Below, in pieces: positions 36,625-44,850 of a stretch of 64,000 nt of DNA. Each line of letters begins with the position of its first letter. Position 1 is the first letter of the stretch. The notes under the pieces are model-generated. The model was not told the DNA's origin. It ran no database searches and was given only the letters and a program-made list of their open reading frames with translations. The stretch comes from Bacteroidales bacterium (GTDB taxonomy: Bacteria; Bacteroidota; Bacteroidia; Bacteroidales; UBA932): contig JAGAFU010000018.1 in the NCBI GenBank assembly GCA_017627955.1, positions 24,696-88,695 on the forward strand. Reading direction: 5' to 3'. Made by a program: the position numbers and the translations under genes.

Positions 36625-38889
36625 TTACAGCACATTATGAACTGTCCAAGTCCGGGGTTTCTTGACAGGGAAGGATCCCGTGGCGCGGATGTCCTCAACC
36701 GAGGCTCCGAAATGAACCTGGTAATTACCGGCGGCGGTTTCCCACGACGAAGATGCCTCATTGAAAGAGGCGAGGTCATAGGCGGGAACGCTGAACGACA
36801 GGGTCTGCGACTCTCCGGGTGCGAGGGACTTTGTCTTGCCGAAAGCCTTCAGCTCACGGGCGGGTTTCTCAAGTCCACCGGAAGGTGCTGACACATAGAC
36901 CTCCACGACTTCCTTACCGGGCACGGAGCCGGTGTTGGTCACAGTCACGCTGGCAGTGAACCCGTCCGAGGTCGCCTTCACGACAGGCTTTGAATACTGG
37001 AAGGTGGTGTAACTCAGCCCGTAACCGAATGGAAAGGAGACCTTTACCCCACGGGTAGCGAAATGGCGGTAGCCCACCCATATTCCTTCGGCATATTCAG
37101 TGTAATCGACATTCTTCCTGAGGCCTTCCTCCGACTCACCTCTCTGGGGGAAAGCGGGGAAATTGGCGCTTGAGGGATGGTCGAGAGCGTCGAGCGGGAA
37201 AGTCATCGTGAGTTTTCCCGAAGGATTGACCTTGCCGGTCAGCACGTCAGCCACGGCATAGGCTCCCTCCTGCCCGGGCTGCCAGGGCAGCAGAATGGCA
37301 TCCGCGAGATTAATCCAAGAGGCGGTCTCTATGACTCCGCCAATATTCAAGATCACGATGACCTTCTTGCCCTTGGCGTGGAACTCATCCGAGACACGGC
37401 GGATCAGCTTGCGATCCCGCCCGGTGAGCTCAAAGTCGTCAACCATGGAGCGGTCATTCCCTTCTCCGGCGTCCCGGCTTATCACTATGATTGCCGCATC
37501 TGACTCAGCCGCCTGCCGAGGCAACTGATTCAGAGGCACTTCCGGCTCCGAGACTTTCTTCCCGTAGCCCCAGGACTCATACATCAACCAATCCATGGCC
37601 CCGGCCACACGCTTGGTCGCGTGATCCAATTCGACACAGGCCTTGTAGTAGCCCGCAAGGTCCTGGTTCAACTCGAAACCAGCATCTGTGAGGCTCTCCC
37701 TCATGTTCGCCACATGCTTCGCCACCACATGGCCGGAACCGATCCCGACCGCCACAAGATCCTCGGAGCCGACCCCATAGACCGCCAGTTTCTCGTTCCC
37801 CTTCAGAGGAAGGGTGTTGTCCTCGTTCTTGAGCATTATGATTGACTCCCCAGCGACTTTCCTGGCAAGCTCCGCATGGGCTTTGAGATCAGGATTATTG
37901 GAGAACTTAAATCCCTGAAAACGAGGAGTTGAGACTATGTAACGGAGGATATGACGTGCGTTCCTCTCAAGCTCGGCGCGTGTGATGGTCCTGTTCTTGA
38001 CGGCTTCGAGCATGCGCTCCAACTCCGGTTCGCTGCCAGGCTGCATCAGGTCGCATCCGGCCTTCGCCGCCTTGACTGTGCCTTCCTTGGCGCCATGGTC
38101 GGTCAGGACCACTCCTTCGTAGCCCCATTCGTCACGCAGGATGGTGGTCAGCAGGTCATATGACTGCTGGACGTACTCACCGTTAAGCTTGTTGTATGAT
38201 GCCATCAGGGCACCGGGGTGCCCCTCCTTGACGGCTATCTCGAAATTCTTGAGGTATATCTCCCGAAGCGCTCTCTTGGAGACGCGGGCGTCATTCTCCG
38301 TACGGTTGGTCTCCTGGTTGTTGGCGGCATAATGCTTCACAGTGGCGGTCACCCCATTGCCTTGGATGCCACGGACATAGGCTGCCGCCATCTTCCCGGA
38401 GAGGAAAGGATCTTCCGAGAAATACTCGAAGTTCCTGCCACAGAGAGGATTACGGTGAATATTCATTCCTGGTCCCAAGAACATGTCGACGCCATATTCG
38501 TGGACCTCATTCCCGAGGGCCGCCGCCATCTTCTCCATCATTTCCGTATCCCAGGAGCTGGCCGTCAGTGTGCCGACCGGGAAGGCGGTGCAGTAGAAGG
38601 TCTTGTCGGTATTCTCCCTGAAAGGGTAGAAATGGAGTCCGGCGGGGCCGTCACAGGATATGGTCGCAGGGATCCCCAGGCGGGGAATGCTCCTGACTCC
38701 CGCCGCCGTGCCCTCGAAGAACTCGAACTCTTTCTCCTTTGCGCCCACAAGCAAGGAGGCGAGTTCCTCGTCTGTCATGGCTTTTAAAACTTCCTCGATG
38801 TTGTCCGGACGCAGTTTCGGCTGTCCGAAAGAAACCATTGTCGCCAAGGAAAAGGCGACGACCGCTATCAATTTAATTCTCATACACAT
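36625..38889 (-). CDS. GH3 beta-glycosidase
   Basis: A 754-residue exported GH3 enzyme without a PA14 insertion. It has a signal peptide (cleavage near VSFGQ), ISCDGPAGLHFYPFRE, KHYAANNQETNR and the nucleophile motif VVLTDHGAKEG (Asp264), where His replaces the Trp that normally follows the nucleophile and the neighbouring subsite may differ. The second domain and Fn3-like tail (VTNTGSVPGKEVVEVYVS) are complete. Two ATGs lie close together (MCMRIKL); the second, at 38883, starts the signal peptide as well and shortens the overlap with the upstream gene from 17 to 11 bases. Translational coupling is likely. Confidence 0.92.
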   Translation of the reverse strand: MCMRIKLIAVVAFSLATMVSFGQPKLRPDNIEEVLKAMTDEELASLLVGAKEKEFEFFEGTAAGVRSIPRLGIPATISCDGPAGLHFYPFRENTDKTFYCTAFPVGTLTASSWDTEMMEKMAAALGNEVHEYGVDMFLGPGMNIHRNPLCGRNFEYFSEDPFLSGKMAAAYVRGIQGNGVTATVKHYAANNQETNRTENDARVSKRALREIYLKNFEIAVKEGHPGALMASYNKLNGEYVQQSYDLLTTILRDEWGYEGVVLTDHGAKEGTVKAAKAGCDLMQPGSEPELERMLEAVKNRTITRAELERNARHILRYIVSTPRFQGFKFSNNPDLKAHAELARKVAGESIIMLKNEDNTLPLKGNEKLAVYGVGSEDLVAVGIGSGHVVAKHVANMRESLTDAGFELNQDLAGYYKACVELDHATKRVAGAMDWLMYESWGYGKKVSEPEVPLNQLPRQAAESDAAIIVISRDAGEGNDRSMVDDFELTGRDRKLIRRVSDEFHAKGKKVIVILNIGGVIETASWINLADAILLPWQPGQEGAYAVADVLTGKVNPSGKLTMTFPLDALDHPSSANFPAFPQRGESEEGLRKNVDYTEYAEGIWVGYRHFATRGVKVSFPFGYGLSYTTFQYSKPVVKATSDGFTASVTVTNTGSVPGKEVVEVYVSAPSGGLEKPARELKAFGKTKSLAPGESQTLSFSVPAYDLASFNEASSSWETAAGNYQVHFGASVEDIRATGSFPVKKPRTWTVHNVL

Positions 38890-41209
38890 ATTCCACTATC
38901 ACTTTCCGGTCATCGGTCTCTATCGCCTTCTGGCCGTCATTAGTGCCATTCAAGCTGTTTTGAACCGTTGATAGAGAACCGGCCGGATAATTCTTACCAT
39001 TACATTTTATCTCACGAGCGTTTTCCGGAACCGCCACCAGGCAAGGTCTGCCGGTAGGATTCTGAATCTCCAGCCGCATTCCTCCCGGAATTTTGGCGGC
39101 ATGAAGATTCACCGTCTTGCCCCCGACAGGGACCGCGCATTCGACCCACTCCAAGTCTCCGAGCTGAGGACGCGCGAGTATTTTATCCCAACCGGGTCCG
39201 ACAGGAGATATACCGGCCACATATTGTGACAAAAGGGTCAATGGCCCGGCAGCCCAGCCGTGATTGATGCTTGAGTTGTTCCCTGAGGTCCATAACTCCC
39301 ATAAGGTTGACAAAGGGCTGAGGACCATCTCTTCGTAACGTTCCCTCATCCTCACCAAGCCACCTTCGATGTCATCACGGATAAAATAAGACTCAAGGAT
39401 GTACTTCTCCATGTACGGACTGGCGTAGCGGGAGCCCTCCAATGCCTTGGAAATCCCTTCCATTTGACTTGGTGACGCGAATCCCGCCAGAATAGCCATG
39501 CCGTTTGCCCTGTCGTCCGGAGGACCGGAGTGACCCGGACTACGATAGCATTGGCCATCCCAGAAAAGCGATCTGGAGGCATCCAGAACCTTGTTCCTGA
39601 GCGAATCACAATAGGAAGCATACTCGCCATCATGAGCGATCTTTGCGATCTCACCAGCTGCCTCAAGCGCAAGGCAGTACCATGCGTTATCCAAGATAGG
39701 GACATCCGCATTCTCCCCCCAGTCCGGCCAATCCCATCCGCCGGGACGATGAATAACCAGGTCGTTATCATCTAACTCCCAGAGAGACAGGTATTTCTTG
39801 ATTGCCGGATAAGCGTGGAGCATCGTGGCGGAATCGCCCGAAAAGAAGTAATAGTTCCAGAAACCGAATTTTCCTATGCTTGCCAAAGACTGAAGCGGCA
39901 GTTCCCTATCCCAGTTTCCAGCCGGAACCGGCGAATAGAGCACGCCATCCGGTTTTTGCCAGTCAACCAGATTATCTATGGCCTTCTTGATCAACGGCAA
40001 CGCCCTGCTGTCGCATGAATATAGTATCTCGCCCATCACTATCGTGGCGTCTCCCCACCATTGCGACCGTTCCCGGTCGGGATCCTGGATAGCATCCCGC
40101 ATATTCATGTTCATAGTAGTCAGCGACTTCCGCCACAGGGTGTTAAAGAAGTCATCGTCACAAGAGAAAGCACCGATAAACTCCGTGTTGTAGGCCGTCT
40201 CCCTATAGCCAAGCTTGATTATCTCCACATCCTTGGGGCAAGTGTAGATGATAGAGTGGCCATTGACGTAATTAGGCATTTCGAATTCCTGCTCCCCGTC
40301 CCGGCTGATATACTCCGCTCTGACATTAGGCTCACCTCCTCCTTCGTAGTTGTCGCTCCTGATGTCGATCAATAGCCCAGCTTTGGAGCGAATCTTCATG
40401 TATGGAGTGACGGAGATGTTTTTAGGTAATACGCCTCTATAGCAGGTTACATCTTCTGCGACCTCACTCTCAACCCTCTCATATTCAATGATACCGGAAT
40501 CTTTCCAATTAGGGATCGGACGGGGCCACAAGGCGTTCCAAGGGGCGCAAGGATAGCGTCCGAGGGTTGTGGCGGGTTCCCAGGAAGAATCCTCATAGTC
40601 CGGAGACATCCACTCGCCCAAAGAGAGCGAAGCATCATAGCGGACATTGCTTTCCGGCAACCTGAAATTGGGATGCGGCTCACCGGTGTCACCGAAAGCA
40701 GGATGGATCCTCGCCTTCCATGAAGCGTCGGACACGATGGTCTGGGAGCCGTTGTCAATCTCCGCGATTAGGCCGCATTTGCCACTGTTCTTATGGTTGA
40801 AGCCTTCTTTTCCGAAGTACCACACCAAGACGGCGATGGTGTTTTCCCCTTTCCTGAGATATTTCCCGATAGGAACTGAATCGTAGTAGGTGTCATGAGG
40901 ATTGGGGCCTCTCTTGAGACCTCCTTCGAAGATGACCATTTGCCCGTTGACCCAAAGCCAATACTTTGAATCAACTCCTATATGCAAAACAGCGGAAGAA
41001 GCGACTTTATCGCAACTGAATTCCTTTCTGAAACACACCCACTGATTGGGTATGGAATTATCCATATCGGTGGAGATCCATTCGCTCTCCTTGAACACCT
41101 CCCTGGCCTCCCGGTTTCCGGAGGATCCACATGAGCAGAAAAACAATGCGGCTGCCGTCAGAAGAACAGCCGCACGCGCTAAGAAATCTCCCCTTTTACT
41201 CATCCACAA
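38873..41209 (-). CDS. Alpha-L-rhamnosidase-related lipoprotein (GH78-like)
   Basis: A 778-residue exported lipoprotein (ALFFCSC/GSS). It has an N-terminal jelly-roll (HIGVDSKYWLWVNGQMVIFEGG) and an (alpha/alpha)6 barrel with MRDAIQDPDRERSQWWGDATI, which matches the GH78 catalytic region (Asp, Glu, Asp). It is shorter and more divergent than the GH78 enzyme at 31404-34157 and may belong to a GH78-related family. The start may be the third codon (41203, MSKRGDF) rather than 41209. It overlaps its neighbours on both sides, by 14 and up to 17 bases, within the five-gene operon. Confidence 0.82.
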   Translation of the reverse strand: MWMSKRGDFLARAAVLLTAAALFFCSCGSSGNREAREVFKESEWISTDMDNSIPNQWVCFRKEFSCDKVASSAVLHIGVDSKYWLWVNGQMVIFEGGLKRGPNPHDTYYDSVPIGKYLRKGENTIAVLVWYFGKEGFNHKNSGKCGLIAEIDNGSQTIVSDASWKARIHPAFGDTGEPHPNFRLPESNVRYDASLSLGEWMSPDYEDSSWEPATTLGRYPCAPWNALWPRPIPNWKDSGIIEYERVESEVAEDVTCYRGVLPKNISVTPYMKIRSKAGLLIDIRSDNYEGGGEPNVRAEYISRDGEQEFEMPNYVNGHSIIYTCPKDVEIIKLGYRETAYNTEFIGAFSCDDDFFNTLWRKSLTTMNMNMRDAIQDPDRERSQWWGDATIVMGEILYSCDSRALPLIKKAIDNLVDWQKPDGVLYSPVPAGNWDRELPLQSLASIGKFGFWNYYFFSGDSATMLHAYPAIKKYLSLWELDDNDLVIHRPGGWDWPDWGENADVPILDNAWYCLALEAAGEIAKIAHDGEYASYCDSLRNKVLDASRSLFWDGQCYRSPGHSGPPDDRANGMAILAGFASPSQMEGISKALEGSRYASPYMEKYILESYFIRDDIEGGLVRMRERYEEMVLSPLSTLWELWTSGNNSSINHGWAAGPLTLLSQYVAGISPVGPGWDKILARPQLGDLEWVECAVPVGGKTVNLHAAKIPGGMRLEIQNPTGRPCLVAVPENAREIKCNGKNYPAGSLSTVQNSLNGTNDGQKAIETDDRKVIVEYVYEN

Positions 41210-42380
41210 AGACCTTCTTCACGGCTTCAAGGTACCCGTAGCCATAGAGATCATCCGGTTCGAGATAACTGGTCTCGGTCCACTCGTTCCAACTGTTGAT
41301 AGTGATTAGCGGATGGAGTTTCGGACGGGCGTCAACCCATGCCTTAGCCTTGCGAAGTGCCTGCTCAAAGCGCTCGGGAGTGTTATTCGTAGTGACAGCG
41401 CTCTTGCCCGTACGGGGACTGTTGTCCCAACCTATGCTTATGTGGGGATAATAAGGAATAGTGAACTCTTTCTCAAGTCTATCCCACTCAGGATAAACCT
41501 CTTCGAGAACCTTCTCATAGTCCTGGTCCACATTGGCGAAATGGCAGAACTGGTAGTGGGACATGCTGTTGAATCCCAGACGGCGAATGAAGGCGTCGCG
41601 AGGGCTCGCAGTGCTGGCCTTTGCCGCATCGACTCCGCTGTAGTTGAACTGGGAATTCCACATGGTGAACTGGAGCTCCAGATCGGGGAAGCCGGCCTTC
41701 TTGACCTCCTGACGGAACCACTTCAAGGCATCGATCGCGGCGTCAACCCCACCGATGCCCTCGATGAAGGTCGTGACCTCATAGATCATGAACACGGGCT
41801 TGCCGTCGATCTTGTAGTAGTTCGGCTGCTTGAAGAACATCTCGATGTTCCTCTTGCAGATCTTCTCGAACTCCTCACGGTCGACTCCGCCTCTCCAGAT
41901 GATGTTCTCGCCTCCATATTTGGAAATACGGGTGTCCCAATAATTCTCCACATTATGGTTGGCCCACATAAGGTAGAATTTCATCTTGTCCTTGTTTGGA
42001 GCCTTCAGAAACCCGTCTGTCAGAGTCGTTTCCATGAACGGACGCCCGTCGAACCAGTACCAGTCGAAGATGAACACGTTCACCCCGTGGCGGGTGGCCT
42101 GGTCGATCTCCATCTCCATCACGGCGGGGTCAGCCTCATTGACATAGCCCCAGAGCGGATGACGATCCCAGTAGTGGCCAGGATTGCGCTGCTGCATGTT
42201 CATCACGGTCTCCCACTCGCCCATGCCCATGGGCCAGAAAGGCCGCAGGCGGGGATCGCCGGAAGCGTACGCCGGATAAAGGTACGCGGCGACGTCATAA
42301 GTCTTCTTCTTTTGCGCTTTCAGGCTGCCGCTGAACACCACCATCAAGCAAAGGATGAATAACAGGGTTCTTTTCATCAT
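41196..42380 (-). CDS. GH99/WbsX-like glycan-active protein
   Basis: A 394-residue exported protein (signal peptide cleaved near SLKAQ) with a TIM-barrel sequence of the GH99-like/WbsX group: DVAAYLYPAYASGDPR at the first strand, GVNVFIFDWYWFDG, KPVFMIYEVTTF and near the end LITINSWNEWTETSYLEPD, with the candidate catalytic Glu. WbsX relatives occur in polysaccharide loci, while secreted forms in Bacteroidota sit in glycan-degradation loci and are thought to be endo-acting hydrolases. As the first gene of an operon of rhamnosidases and GH3 enzymes, a hydrolytic role is more likely than glycosyl transfer. Confidence 0.8.
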   Translation of the reverse strand: MMKRTLLFILCLMVVFSGSLKAQKKKTYDVAAYLYPAYASGDPRLRPFWPMGMGEWETVMNMQQRNPGHYWDRHPLWGYVNEADPAVMEMEIDQATRHGVNVFIFDWYWFDGRPFMETTLTDGFLKAPNKDKMKFYLMWANHNVENYWDTRISKYGGENIIWRGGVDREEFEKICKRNIEMFFKQPNYYKIDGKPVFMIYEVTTFIEGIGGVDAAIDALKWFRQEVKKAGFPDLELQFTMWNSQFNYSGVDAAKASTASPRDAFIRRLGFNSMSHYQFCHFANVDQDYEKVLEEVYPEWDRLEKEFTIPYYPHISIGWDNSPRTGKSAVTTNNTPERFEQALRKAKAWVDARPKLHPLITINSWNEWTETSYLEPDDLYGYGYLEAVKKVFVDE

Positions 42381-42405
42381 GTGGTTATTATTGTCAAACG
42401 TTAGA

Positions 42406-42413
42406 CAAAATTA
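42406..42413 (-). promoter_or_regulatory. -7 element of the rhamnosidase operon
   Basis: Minus-strand TAATTTTG, 25 bases upstream of the first gene of the five-gene run. A TTGC lies about 22 bases upstream as an imperfect -33 box. The 238-base gap 42381-42618 is shared with the divergent ATPase and shows no further gene. Confidence 0.55.
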
Positions 42414-42554
42414 CAAAAAGTTTCACTTATTTACCGCAACATTGGTAACCGCATCACGCCCAAGTCCGAGAAAGGCTCATCATACTGTAGATTCGCAAAT
42501 CAAAGCCTATTGGAAAAAAGGCGAAAATACCCATAAGTCGCATTGGAAAAATTC

Positions 42555-42585
42555 TTGGAAAAATGGAAGTATTTAGCCATATTTG
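42555..42585 (+). promoter_or_regulatory. Promoter of the AAA/DUF4143 gene
   Basis: TTGG (42555-42558), 19-base spacer, CATATTTG (42578-42585), one mismatch from the consensus -7 box, 33 bases upstream of the ATG. Confidence 0.6.
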
Positions 42586-42618
42586 TACTGTAAAAAAGAA
42601 TAGAAAAAAGGCAACACG

Positions 42619-43980
42619 ATGATTACACGGAAATTAGACGCTTTCTTGAATGAGTTTTATCAAATCAGTGACAAAGCGCTCCTTCTCACAGGCGCGCGGC
42701 AGGTCGGCAAGACTGTGGCTTTCCGGAGATTCGCCGAACGGCATTATGCCCATTATATAGAGATTAACTTCCTCAAGACCCCAGCAGCGGTTTCCATCTT
42801 CAATAACGTCAAGTCGGCGCAAGATATCTTGACGAGGATCTCGGCTTTTACCGATGTGCCCATGGTCCCGGGTGAGACATTCATTCTTTTCGATGAGATC
42901 CAGGATTGCCCGGAATGCGTCACCCAGATAAAGTTCCTTGTGGATGATGGCAGCTTCCGCTATGGCCTGACCGGTTCCCTGCTGGGGGTTGAGCTTAAAG
43001 ACATCCGTTCCGAACCTGTAGGGTACATGGATATTGCCGATGTCTTTCCGCTGGACTTTGAGGAGTTTTGCAGCGCCATCGGAGTGGCGAAAAGGATTGT
43101 GGACCACCTGCAATCCGCGTTTGAAAACAGAGTCCCGGTGGATCCTGTCGTTCACAGTCAAATGATGGGTGTCCTGAACCTCTACCTGGTGGTGGGCGGA
43201 ATGCCGTCCGTTGTCCAGAAGTATATTGACACCCATAATATGCAGCAGGTCAGTACCGAGCAGCGAGCGATACTAAACCTGTATAAGCGGGACATTTCCC
43301 GGTATGATCCGGAAGAGAAACTTCTTCTCAATGAGATTTTCGAACTTATCCCCTCCGAACTTAATGCAAAGAATAAACGGTTTATACTCAAGTCATTGAA
43401 CGAGGGAGCCAAGTTCAAGCAACACGAAGCCGGTTTCTTATGGCTCAAGAACGCTGGGGTCGCTATTCCAGTATTCAATGTGGAAGAACCCGTTTTCCCT
43501 CTGAAGTTGAACAAACAGAGGAACTTGTTCAAACTATTTCAAAATGACGTCGGATTGCTGGCGTACCAGTATGCGGACGGCATCCAGTCGCGCATACTCA
43601 GTGGAGAGATAAATCTCAACTATGGAGCCATATACGAGAATTTCGCGGCACAGGAACTCCATGCGCACGGTTATAAGGATAAACTGTACTACTTCAACAG
43701 CAAGAAGCAGGGGGAAGTGGATTTCGTGCTGGAAAACATGCAAGGAACCATTCTGCCGACAGAGGTCAAATCCGGGAAGGATTATGAATTCCACCTTGCC
43801 TTGAATAACATCCTTGGTAATGAGCAGTATGGTATTCAGGAGGCAATCATTCTCTGCAATGACAATGTCAGTGTACGTGGCAAGGTGGTCTATCTCCCTG
43901 TGTATATGACCATGTTCATAAAGCGCGGGCAGGAAGTGACGTCCGGAGAGTTTGTTCCCGACATCAGCGCGCTAACTTAG
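42619..43980 (+). CDS. AAA-family ATPase with DUF4143 domain
   Basis: A 453-residue cytoplasmic protein of the AAA_14/DUF4143 group, abundant, patchily distributed proteins of unknown role. Walker A is LLTGARQVGKT (residues 22-32) and Walker B ILFDEIQD (Asp92, Glu93), followed by a sensor-like GLTGSLLGVE and the VFPLDFEEF segment. The C-terminal DUF4143 part has a nuclease-like layout (YENFAAQEL, KQGEVDFVLE, LPTEVKSGK), as in PD-(D/E)xK folds. It stands alone between two carbohydrate blocks on the opposite strand from its left neighbours, and its stop overlaps the remnant gene on its right by four bases. Codon use looks less GC-rich than the surroundings, suggesting separate acquisition. Confidence 0.88.
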   Translation: MITRKLDAFLNEFYQISDKALLLTGARQVGKTVAFRRFAERHYAHYIEINFLKTPAAVSIFNNVKSAQDILTRISAFTDVPMVPGETFILFDEIQDCPECVTQIKFLVDDGSFRYGLTGSLLGVELKDIRSEPVGYMDIADVFPLDFEEFCSAIGVAKRIVDHLQSAFENRVPVDPVVHSQMMGVLNLYLVVGGMPSVVQKYIDTHNMQQVSTEQRAILNLYKRDISRYDPEEKLLLNEIFELIPSELNAKNKRFILKSLNEGAKFKQHEAGFLWLKNAGVAIPVFNVEEPVFPLKLNKQRNLFKLFQNDVGLLAYQYADGIQSRILSGEINLNYGAIYENFAAQELHAHGYKDKLYYFNSKKQGEVDFVLENMQGTILPTEVKSGKDYEFHLALNNILGNEQYGIQEAIILCNDNVSVRGKVVYLPVYMTMFIKRGQEVTSGEFVPDISALT

Positions 43981-44775
43981 AGACTCTTGATCATAAGGAC
44001 CCGGTCCTCGGGGTCGGGCTTCGGAGGAAGGACGAGCCTGCCGTCCTCGGTGGCGGTGACCTTTACCGGGGCGGCCTTATCCCCTGTCCGAGGATTGAAC
44101 CATGTCAGCGAAAGAATCTTTCCCGCCTGGAAATCAGTTATTTCCCCGGTAGCGGTCTCTTTTGAGAAGAAATACAGTACATGGGTCTCAGGAGTCCTGG
44201 CGTAGACATAGGCCGCCGTCCTTCCACTGGAGTCCCTCGGCCTGGGAATATATTTCCTTGTAGAAACGCCTCACATATTCAAGGAAAGCGGGATCCTCAG
44301 AACGGACCTCGCAATCTTTCGAGAATATCCAATCGGGAAAGCCTCCATTTCTGGCCTCGCCATGGCAGAATGGGCCGATGCGTAACACTACTGGCATATT
44401 CTCGTCACGGCATATTTCCAGAAAATGGCGTAGATTCCTCTGCCCGCTCCAATCAAACTCGCCCTCAACCTCCTCGAAATGGTTCCAGAACACATAACTG
44501 GCGACAAACGAGAGCCCTCCTTCCTTCATCTTCCGGATTTCCCGGCTCCACTCTTCGGACGGTACCCTTGAGAAATGGATCTCGCCCATGGCGGGAACAA
44601 CTCTTTTACCGTCAAACATCAAGCCCAGGCTGTCCCAGGTCACCTCCGCGCCAAACGCGATCCCGTCATGAGCGTCACGGGTAGGCCCGCAAGATAATGT
44701 CAGGAAAGATAAAGCGGCGGCCAAGGCTATCGAATATGCCGACCGTATCAAAAAAGCCCTTCTACTCATCCGCAA
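43977..44775 (-). pseudogene. Chimeric remnant: GH35 start joined to DUF4038-protein tail
   Basis: Residues from the ATG at 44775 form a lipoprotein signal (LTLSCG) and then the first part of a GH35 beta-galactosidase (GEIHFSRVPSEEWSREI, YVFWNHFEEVEGEFDWSG, MPVVLRIGPFCHGEARNGGF) up to GLQWKDGG, just before the usual catalytic NE motif. At about 44213-44218 the match stops. In another frame the following DNA encodes AYVYARTPETHVLYFF ... GRLVLPPKPDPEDRVLMIKSL, about 78 residues closely similar to the C-terminus of the DUF4038-type protein encoded at 47092-48831. An internal deletion has thus fused two genes out of frame; the translated product (195 residues, ending at 44188) cannot be an active galactosidase. 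An assembly join is the alternative. Confidence 0.8.
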
Positions 44776-44821
44776 ATTGTTTTTTATTTACCAAGATTAC
44801 GAAAATTATTCAGGACTTCCT

Positions 44822-44829
44822 TATCTTTG
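44822..44829 (+). promoter_or_regulatory. -7 element of the GH3 gene
   Basis: TATCTTTG, 21 bases upstream of the ATG at 44851. No clear -33 box is found, so confidence is modest. Its location argues that the TTG at 44827, inside the box, is not the start. Confidence 0.5.
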
Positions 44830-44850
44830 AATAACGCAAACTACATCTCA

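Noticed and set aside
41313-42362. 349-codon open frame antisense to the GH99-like gene
   Set aside because: No recognisable motif, and the opposite strand encodes a complete, signal-bearing family member.
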